Assembly: GCA_029216955.1 (NCBI GenBank)
Contig: JANAVB010015600.1
Coordinates: 36,382,497 to 36,446,496 of the forward strand
Length of the DNA: 64,000 nt
From: Iris pallida
Lineage: Eukaryota; Streptophyta; Magnoliopsida; Asparagales; Iridaceae
Direction: 5' to 3'
The notes beneath the pieces were generated by a model. That model searched no databases, had not been told where the DNA came from, and saw nothing but the letters and a program-made list of their open reading frames with translations. Shown one piece after another: positions 55,271 through 64,000 of this stretch (position 1 is its first letter; every line of letters starts with the position of its first letter). The position numbers and the translations under genes are program-made.

Positions 55271-55851
55271 AGTTTTTGTGGTGGCCCATGCAGGTCAGAG
55301 CATATCGTATCGGTTACGTAACTGTACTGATACGAGCCTGCGCAACTGACTAAACCTTAGAAATCTTAATCCACTCTGCCTTGAAAAAATTCTCCTAGAA
55401 ATTTCTCCACGTCCTTGAAAATTCCAAATTTGCTCTCGATTATACTCCCTTGTTTTTCGTACCGTTGATTCGCGTCCCTTCCTATTTCGGAGTGACGAAC
55501 GATCATGCTGTCTAGAATTCATTAGAAATCCTTAAATTATAGTATATATTGCTTGACTATTGAATATTGGTTGTTTATAGATATGAGGATTATAGTTGTC
55601 ATATGCCTAGATATCTGCCGGTAGAATTGTTAGCAACTAGTTAGAAGACCATAAGGTTTTAGCGACCTGTGTTTCGAGGGAGTGGTGTGACCAAAGGTGG
55701 ATAGAAGTCCTCAAATATTCGAGGTTATAAAGTATTTTTGAGAAATTAATTTGAGAAGATTAAGGTGATAGTAGACTTTGAATTTTAAGGGATAGTCATG
55801 AATTAGAATTTCGAATTTCGAGGACAAAATTATTTTTAAGGTGTGTAGATT
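55271..55851 (+). mobile_element. 581-bp non-coding interior with leader and polypurine tract
   Basis: Begins agtttttgtggtggcccatg caggtcag and ends ttttaaggtgtgtagatt before the LTR. It contains cttcctatttcggagtgacg and gtgaccaaaggtggatagaa, both of which recur reversed at 62230-62255 and 62020-62040. The longest ORF is a 75-codon minus-strand frame with no domain. Confidence 0.75.
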
Positions 55852-56589
55852 TGTAGCTCCCCTTCTCGAAAATTTTGAATTTATTTTTTTATTATTATTT
55901 AATTGATTTAAATGGTGATTTTTAGAATTTTAGAAATGATTATTTAGTTAATTATTACGGTAGATGATTTTAGCCATGGTTGAGTTTTGAAGTACCAGAC
56001 GACTAGGAATCATGGCACGGATAGTGCAGTAGCGTGCTTTGACTAGTGTTTAGCCATGGTAGGGAAATACAGAGCCATATGAGTGTCCTAATAGGAAAAT
56101 CAGGCCAAGTTGCGACGTAAACCGTACTGAAGATTTTATTTATTATTTAATTATATTATTGAGTTCTAAGGAAACCCGGTTGTACCGAACCTGTCCAGAT
56201 TGGGCCCAAGTCAAATCCAAGCCCATGTAGGCATGTAGTGGGACCGAATACGGCCTTGTACACATGTTTGATATATGCAAATATTTTGTATATATTTTTA
56301 GGAATTGGCAATTATTTTCTAAATATTTGTTATAGGTAGACTATGGGTATTAATATTATTAAATAGTGTTTTTACGAAAATTATATGATTTTTTGAGCCA
56401 AATAAAGGGTATGCGGGTTAGGTTCACCAAAACCACTCTTGGTTTATATTTTATTGATTTTATGTTTATAATTAATATGAAGGGTATTATTTATGCAGTA
56501 AATAAATCCTTGCTTATTAATTTAGATAAGTGTATCTATATATATAGCATTAAGATGCTAATTAGAAATTATGGAGAATAATATATGTT

Positions 56590-56645
<56 letters not shown>

Positions 56646-58597
56646 AAAAGATATAAATGAAAAGAAGTGTTAAAAGAAATAGGAAAAGAAGAATAAGAAA
56701 AAGCAGAACAAATTAATAAAGGCCCAGGTATCCCAACCCAAACTCTCGGCCCATAGCAGCCCGATACAATGACCTAAATATGAAGTAATTCAACTTAGTA
56801 ATAATGGGATATCTTTGTTGAAAGATTGCTGTATAAAGCATAGCAATGGTTGCAATAGCAACTGAAACAGCAACAGAATGTTGCAAACTTGCAAATTATC
56901 TATATAGAGCATGTGTTGGTTTTAATTAATTATACTATAAATTGCATAGTAGCTCAGCCCGAGCCTAGGCCCATCCCCACAGCCCAGGCCTGAGCCCGGC
57001 CAGCCAGGCCTGAGCCCGAGCCAAGGCTCGCAGCACCCGAGCTAAACCCCCTCGGGTTACAAGCGTCGACCTATATATAGCTAGCAAGGAGAACGAGAGA
57101 GTCCCTCGAAACCATAACGCCAACTCCTCAGCACCACACCCACGCCTGCGCGCCGCCCTGCGTACCGCCACGAGCCGTCGCCTGCCGGCCAGGGCCGCCG
57201 GCCAGCAACAGCGTCGAACCGCGTGCAAGAGAAGTAACAGGACAGCAGCAACGCTCTGTCGATCCCAGTTTCGCAGGTAAATTCCTTCCTCATCGCTTAA
57301 CGTTTATCCGAGCCGTAAATTTCTATAAGTAGCCTATATGACTGCCTATCAACCCCTTTAATTAGATTTTTTTGGTTTGCCTTAAATAAATTATGGAAAT
57401 TCCTGAAACTTCAGGAAAAACCATCGAAAATAAAGTATTTAAACTGTTTCTGGAACCCGATTTGGAAGGCAAGTTCCTGTCAAGCGATCTACAGTTTTGA
57501 GAAACTAATTGAACAGATGTTTAGACAACCTAACCGCGAAGAAAACCTTATTATTAGTTTTATTTATCGTGGATTAGACAGTAGTAGAAATCGGATTGAA
57601 AATCCTGAAAAACTTGTTTTCGAAAAACTGAAAATTAGGAAAAACTCTTCGATTCGACGTGCGTCCCGCCATTTCGGATGACGTAGTCGCACACCGAAGG
57701 CATCGAAAGGTGCGTAACAGCTTCGTGGTCGTGTGGGCATTGACGAAATTCAAATTGGTCGCGTGTGCGCGACGAATTTGATGCGTATCCGTCGAAATTT
57801 ACCGTATCGGCCTCTGTGCAAATTTTCTAATTACTTTGTGCACGTTCGTCAGATCGAGAAGAAACATACGCCAATAGGACCGTATCATTTTTTTGGTCAT
57901 GTATGCCAAGTTTGGTCCAATTCTGAGACAGTTGATAAAATCGCAGTTTTGCGGGCCCCACGGTCCCACTCAACGAGCGATTTTGTGTACGGCCTGCCGA
58001 AATCCAACTTTGGACATATGATTGGGTTCGTATCAGAAAATCGGATCCGTAGACATGTAGTTTGATGACTTTAGAGACCATTGACTCTGGCACGCTTTTC
58101 GGTGCAAAGCGGATCCAACGGCGGACACCATTTTGGCCCGAATTTACCATTTTGCCCCTGTGTCCAGAATTGAACTTAAGGACAGGCAATCCTAGCTAAT
58201 TTGACTATTCTGAGAATATTGACGATGTTTGTTTCAGCTTTCGGAGACAGTTGTGAGATTTGGACTTATTTGACTCACCGGTTGACAGTTATTGTTGGAT
58301 CTTCGTGCTACCTCCAAGCAAATATACCTTGCCAACTTGTACAGTATAATTTATGTGCATGTTCATCATCTCGCTGCGGTTCTTTTTCTTACTTTCGTGA
58401 TTGCTTATTCCATGTCTTGTACACTCATCCTGTTATGGTTTTACTTTACATGTTTCTAGTTTCTTGTTCCTTTTCGGTTATGATATTTTCTACCTGTTAC
58501 ACTATGATAGTCTCATACGTATTGCTTGATAGAGTCGTCTAGTCCTACACCACGATTTCCTCAACTTGATTATAGCTTGACTTGACTTGACATGACT
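55852..58597 (+). repeat. 3' LTR of the LARD-like element (first 2.75 kb)
   Basis: Follows 51786-54536 closely; the (TA)n tract at 56597-56642 is shorter than in the 5' LTR. It stops at cttgacatgact where a minus-strand LTR begins. Confidence 0.85.
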
Positions 58598-60914
58598 TGT
58601 CACGACCCGCACCCGTTTTTTTTTAAACGGATACGAGACGTGTCCAAGCCAGCCTACGCCGCAGTGTCGGCGGTAGAACGCTGTCACGGCCATGAAGATC
58701 AAAATCACAAATAATGCTAATTCACATAATTAATTTAATTTACAAAGATCACAAGTTTTTCATTTGTAGAAAAATATAAACTTGTACAAATAAATGAATG
58801 ACTACAACTCAACTATCTATCTAGTCTCTAGGCTTTTGTCTGCAATATTTCCGTCACTCCCCAAGCTAAATGAATCCGTGGCTAACCTGAAAATGTTGGT
58901 TTCCAGTCAGGAATGGAACGAGCACAATTCACTGAATGCAATTTTAATAAAGAAAATGACTATAAAACAAAGGTTAGACATCAATCATGAGTTTTGAAAA
59001 TAAACAGTAAATACAGAAAACCAATAGCAATAAATAGACACAAAATACCTTCCCCAACTGCTAGAAGTACCTTTGATATGTGATCGGTCTCTGGACAATT
59101 ATGCGACACTGTCTACACTGTCTAAAGTTACACTGTCTACACTGTCTAAAGTTACATTATCTACACTGTCTAAAGTTACACGGTCTACAGTTAATATTGC
59201 AATAAAGAAACACTGTCTACAAAATAATAATCACAAACTACACAGTTTAAATACAATAATAATCACGGTCTACATTGTCTACTTTGCAATAAATAAATCA
59301 CTGTCTACACTGTCTACTTTGCAATAAATAAATCACTGTCTATACTGTCTACTTTGCAATAAATAAATTAATGTCTACACTGTCTACACTGTCTAAGGTC
59401 AGATCACACATCCTTGGTACTTTTCATTCCCGACTCAACAATTTATAATAGAAAATAATCACATAACCAATGGCCATTCAATGAAATATAGTGAAAATCA
59501 ATATCAAAATGCAGACAATAAACTGTACTCGCCTGTAGTCCTTTGCTGGTGAAACCGACAATCTAAACCAATTAGTGTGCCCCAAAAGTCAAAACCCGTA
59601 CAACAGTCCCCGGATGCTGAAAAAGACAATACCAATGATCTCAGAATAGTCAAATTAGCTAGGATTGTCTGTCCTTAAGTCCAATTCTGGATACAGGGGC
59701 AAAACGGTAATTTCGGGCAAAAATGATGTCCGCCGTTGGACCCGCTTTGCACCAAAAAGCGTGCCAGAGTCAACGGTCTCTAAAGTCGTCAAACTACATG
59801 TCTACGGATCCAGTTTTTTGATACGAACCGAACCGTATGTCCAAAGTTGGATTCCGGCGGGCCGTGCACAAAATCGTCCGTTGAGTTAGACCGTGGGGCC
59901 CACAAAATGGCGATCCAATCAACTGTCTCAGAATCGGACCAAACTTGGCATACAGGACCAGAAAAATGATACGGTCCTATTGGCGCAAGTTTCGTCTCGA
60001 TCTGACGAGCGTGCACGAAATAATTAGGAAATTTGCACAGAGGCCGATACGGTGAATTTCGACGGATACGCATCAAATTCGTCGCGCACACGCGACCAAT
60101 TCGAATTCCGTCAAAGCCCACACGACCACGAAGCCGTTACACAGCTTTCGATGCCTTCGGTTCGTGACCACGTCGTCCGGTTTGACGGGACGCACGTCGT
60201 GTGGATGAATTTCTAGGTTTTTGGGTTTTTTTAAAGGCTGGTTTTTCCTAATGTTTGAGACTGTTTTAAATCGAAGCTAATCGATCATGAACAGAAATTA
60301 AAGTTGGGTCTTCATCATGTATATGTTGTCTATGACTGATATTAATTGGATCTAGAAAATAGTCAGTAGGTCGGCAGAAAATCGCCTTCCAAAGTTGGGT
60401 TTTGGACTGCTTCAAGTTCTGTTTTGAGTTCTCTTAAAACTAGGTTTTTCTCGGAATTTGGACTCGATTTGCAATCGAATCAATACGTTTTGAAGAGATC
60501 TAAATGACAGGGATTGGAGAGGGTTATATGGAGATCATACCAGAATTTACGGTTCGTGCAACGATCGATCACACGTTGCGAAAACGCCTCACGAAGTAGG
60601 CACATCCGCAGCTACTGCTGTTGTTTCTTGACCTCTGTTGCACGCGCCTGTGTGCGTGGTTCGGCCGGCGGTCAGCCATCACGGCGGCGCGCGGTGGCTG
60701 CGCACGCGCGCGGAGGGGTGCGCGTGGCTGCGGCGTTTAGGGTTCGTGTGGTTTTGTGGTTGTAATCGAGGAAGATTTTTCTCTCTATCCCGACCCATCT
60801 AATATACTGTCAATGAGAGGGTCGGGTCCTGGTGAGTTTTCCCACTCGTGAGATATGAAAATCTCACGAGATTTTCATATCTCATGAGAAAAATCCTATA
60901 TATATACACCATAT

Positions 60915-60983
<69 letters not shown>

Positions 60984-61872
60984 CATATATATATTCTTAA
61001 TATACATATATTTATATTCTTATCTATCTATATATATTCTTATATAATATATATTTACACACATAGCTTATATATATGTATAATACTCTACATTATTTAA
61101 ATAAGAAAAATTCTAATATTATCTATTCCTATGGTGTGGCCTATTTATAGAACGTGCATCCATATATATATATGACCAATTTAATATCACCAATAATAAA
61201 ATATTATTATGTCATAGCCACCTCAATAATATTAATATTAATAATAAAATAATAATAACAATAATAATAATAACGATAATGAAATTTCATAAATCAATAA
61301 GGGTATATATCCTATGGCGTACAATCTAATAATCCCTGGAATGTACAAGAACCTATTTATTGAATATTTATTAATAATTATATTTATAATATCTAAATTA
61401 CGAATATTTAGAAATAGTCATTAAATCATTAAAACGGAATACAACACACTCATACCAAATTCCATCAACACGAATGTCATTGGATGTGCTGCATGACCTA
61501 CATGGGCTTGGGCTCAGTTCGGGTCCAGTCCGGGCTAAAATGGTATAACCGGTTTTTCTAAAACTCAATAATATAAATAGCAAATAAATAAACCTTCGGT
61601 AAGGGTTAAGTCGCAACTTGGCCTGGTTTTCCTAGTTAGGACATCACTACGGCTTGGCCTTCCTTGGCATGGCTAATACACTAGTCTAGGCACGCCACTG
61701 CACTATCAGTGCCACGATTTCTAGTCACCTTGTACTCAAAATCTCTACTATGGCTAAATTCATCTACCGTAAAATTAACTAAATAATTATCTATAAAATC
61801 TAAAATCACCATTCTAATAAAATAATTATAATAGAAAATATTCCAAATTTCTGGGAAGGGCAGCTACAAATC
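58598..61872 (-). mobile_element. 3' LTR of a minus-strand Ty3-type element (3.3 kb)
   Basis: Starts TGTCACGACCCGCACCCG and ends GAAGGGCAGCTACA, so on its own strand it runs TGTAGCTGCCC...GGGTCGTGACA, a diverged relative of the LARD-like LTR. The purine tract of its element lies at 61873-61890 (reversed), which makes this the 3' LTR with the interior to the right. The left TSD copy is TGACT (58593-58597). It includes a tandem array (59095-59400), a GC-rich leader (60640-60750) and TA-rich sequence (60895-61080). Confidence 0.8.
59095..59400. repeat. actgtctac/actgtctaaagtt tandem array
   Basis: About a dozen actgtcta words at 12-60 bp spacing, with three near-perfect 24-bp units at 59100-59175 and a longer unit containing tttgcaataaataaatcact repeated from 59280 on. 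It lies 500-800 bp from the LTR end, comparable to arrays in the related LTRs. Confidence 0.85.
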
Positions 61873-62640
61873 TACCCACCTTAAAAATAATTTCGTCCTC
61901 GAAATTCTATTTCATAACTACTCCTTACAATTCAAAGAAAATATACAATTACCTTAATTTCCTCGAAAATAGTTGTATCCTCCTTCTAGCCATTTTGTAA
62001 CTACAAAACTTCAAGAACTTCTACCCACCTTTGGTCACACTACTCCCTCAAATCTCATGTCACTAAAATATTAAAATCCTCCAACTAATTGCAAAAATAT
62101 CTACCAATAGATATCTATGGTATATGACATCTATCATCCTCTCTTATCTATCAACAACCCAAAATTTATCCAGCAACAATTTTACACACGTAGCTAAAAT
62201 ATTGGTAAATTCTAATAAGTATGACCATCGTCGCTCCGAAATAGGAAGGACGTGAAGATAAGGAAGAACAATCGAGAGTAAAAATGAAGTTTCAAGAGCA
62301 GTAGCGGTATCCAAATGATACAGCTAGAAAGAAAATTCATGAACCATTTCCTTATTTGCTAGATTATGCTACTCTAGTTCAGTCACTTGCTAACTCGAAG
62401 GACCCTTCGTTTCTCAGAGGGCTTGCACTCCGTGCAATAAAGAAGTTCCGTTCTCGAAATTTATCTAAACAAGGTTCCATAATAGAACAGAATTTTGAGG
62501 AGTCAAGATGTGATCTTTCCCGTGGTTATTTAAACACACGAGCAAGGATAAAATGCGATACAAGATCGTATCGCGACTTCCAGGTAGATGAAATATTGGT
62601 TACGAATGACTTCACAATCTAAGAGGGGAGACTACATAAT
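61873..62640 (-). mobile_element. Non-coding interior of the minus-strand Ty3-type element
   Basis: The first ~420 bp are the reversed counterpart of 55400-55851 (polypurine tract, cctttggtcacactactccc, cgctccgaaataggaagg). From about 62340 it continues into sequence not present in the LARD-like element, including an 88-codon plus-strand ORF (62356-62622) without a domain. Confidence 0.6.
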
Positions 62641-63381
62641 AGGTATAGGGACCTATTTCAAATAGTTTGGTTTTATAGTCCAAATATAGTGGTATGTATG
62701 TATGGGTTTTACTGGGTCTTAACGGGTTTCCTGATTGGACATCAATCGCTGGTTGGTTGAACCTAGGATTTCAATCTATATTGACTGGACAATATCCCCA
62801 TGATAAACTATTTCTACTAGGTTAGGGTAACCTAGAATAGATTTCAACCCAAGTGGTTAAATTAGTTGGGCAGTCGGAATGGTTAACTAGGCCTCTAAAG
62901 CCCAATAATGCGTCTTCAGTGACTTTTGTGTTTAAGTGGCAGGAGAAGACACAATTGAGTGGCACATTAGTGACATGCGCGTAGTGGGCCTTGAGTCGAT
63001 CGCAACCATATATTAGGTCGGATGAATTGAGTCGAGGTTGAGTCACTAATTGTAGTCGGAAAGTTACGGGTATTATGGTAAGGGTTATAGCTAGACCCTT
63101 TGACCTGAAAGTCGTACCATAAAAATAGAATACAAGGGGACATGTTTGAGTGGGACATGATATACCTAGATGAAGGAGGACTCGTCTAGATCTTGCATAA
63201 GAACTTTGTTGGAAGGTAACGGCTGGTCTCGTGCTCCGAATATTAATGACACGCCCGGGGACACAAAATGATCTAAATGAAAAGTGGGAGTCTAAGGGCA
63301 CTAATCGTCATCCTAATGGAAGTTATTCTAATCAATCGGTAATCCACGTGTATCCTAAAAATTTTTAGTAGGCTTACGGTC
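62641..63381 (-). mobile_element. LTR fragment related to the far end of the LTR at 17848-29893
   Basis: 63130-63300 (gacatgtttgagtgggacat, ggctggtctcgtgctccgaa) matches 29470-29575 and 29690-29710 in order. The fragment ends cctaaaaatttttagtaggc ttacg where a reversed polypurine tract begins (gtctacccaccttag). Its inner boundary near 62641 is not sharp. Confidence 0.5.
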
Positions 63382-64000
63382 TACCCACCTTAGAAGCTAG
63401 GACATAGTCTTAGGAATAATGAGGTCAGAAGAATTCTAAAATCCAGGTATTGTACCTCAACTCTTGTTAATAAAGAATCAAGCACGACGGAACGGGGTAC
63501 GATGGTTATAAGTCAAGTCAATGATTGTTCCTCAATAAATGGAACATGAGTGTGTCCAATTACACACGGTCGATAAAATAGAATGACCTACTCGTCCACC
63601 GTATACAAGAGTTATCGATGGGGTAACCAACTCTAGGGCACATCATATGAAAAAGATTTCTAACAACCAAGTCTGGTATTTCTATTTGTGTCGAGTCTGT
63701 CGGACTATTGTCACACGGGTTCTAGTTGAAGCAAGCTTCAAAGGATGGTTAGAGGTTCACAACATTTGGTCTCTTGAGAATAGGTAGTCTCCTAGGTTGG
63801 CATTATGACTGAGGGTAAAACCCTAATCATTCTCGAATTTAGATGGCTAGAAGTCTCAATAGTAGCTTGAGGGTCGAGAGAAAATGAGTAACTCAATGCA
63901 AGGTTCTAGTCACATGGCTAGCCGATGGCAGCTACACTTGTATATACAACCAACATAGCCATGGGAATACTCTGTATCTTTCTACCAATCACGAGTTTTC
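63382..64000 (-). mobile_element. Interior of a further minus-strand Ty3-type element, cut by window edge
   Basis: Starts with the reversed polypurine tract gtctacccacctta. The rest is unique sequence with no ORF over 60 codons and no recognised domain. Confidence 0.4.

Larger units (their letters stand above)
51786..58597 (+). mobile_element. Non-coding two-LTR Ty3-type element (LARD-like), 3' LTR incomplete
   Basis: LTRs of about 3.5 kb (51786-55270; from 55852) start TGTAGCTCCCCTTCTCG and end GGGTGCGGGTCGTGACA. The interior is only 581 bp and has no ORF of note. A candidate TSD on the left is TAAAA (51781-51785); its partner is beyond the window. The 3' LTR is broken at 58597 by the element starting 58598, leaving about 2.75 kb of it. 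The LTRs are very similar by eye, so this is a young insertion. LARD is the plant term for long-LTR elements without coding sequence; this one's interior is unusually short. Confidence 0.85.

Noticed and set aside
62822..63301. 159-codon minus-strand ORF
   Set aside because: It overlaps an LTR fragment homologous to non-coding LTR sequence at 29470-29710 and shows no domain.

Overview
The window reads as plant (angiosperm) nuclear DNA dominated by transposable elements. It holds one convincing host gene, plant-type tRNA-derived SINEs, CACTA transposons with CACTA...TAGTG ends, copia-type and Ty3-type LTR elements, and long (TA)n microsatellites. I cannot name the species. No rRNA gene, functional tRNA gene or CRISPR array was seen. 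|| Left block, 1-30.6 kb, is a nest of insertions whose boundaries can be read from target-site duplications (TSDs). The oldest layer is a minus-strand SIRE-like copia relic: LTR pieces at 2783-2990 and 17823-30594, and a gag pseudogene at 3390-5076 plus 17635-17770. A CACTA element (5077-17631, TSD CCA) split its gag. A minus-strand Ty3-type solo LTR (9085-16525, TSD CTATT) sits in that CACTA, and a second solo LTR (11648-14596, TSD CATAT) sits inside the first. The copia LTR was split by another solo LTR (17848-29893, TSD GGTGA), itself split by a two-LTR element (20898-28946, TSD GCTGT) that carries only gag and a scrap of the end of pol. At 1-2782 are two further LTR pieces. || Centre, 31.8-38.3 kb: a minus-strand CorA-like magnesium transporter gene with four coding exons and 453 codons, whose GMN motif is intact. 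Its first intron is 4.77 kb and is packed with two SINE-like sequences, an inverted-repeat element with a 36-bp perfect palindrome, a MITE with an 8-bp TSD, and (TA)n tracts. || Right block, 39-64 kb: a Harbinger-like MITE (39293-39661); a copia-type element with ~150-bp LTRs and no recognisable coding sequence (41012-46997, TSD TCTTC) carrying an array of small hairpins with different stems and a common loop; an AT-rich stretch; a mini-CACTA (49915-50834, TSD ATT); the first 88 bp of another CACTA (51698); a non-coding two-LTR element with 3.5-kb LTRs and a 581-bp interior (from 51786), whose second LTR is cut at 58598 by a minus-strand relative that runs off the right edge. || Common theme: the long Ty3-type LTRs share ends (TGTA/TGTG at one end, GGGTCGTGACA-like at the other), a leader with TGGTGGCCCATGC, a GC-rich leader zone, TTGAC-rich stretches, and fast-changing internal tandem arrays that differ from family to family.
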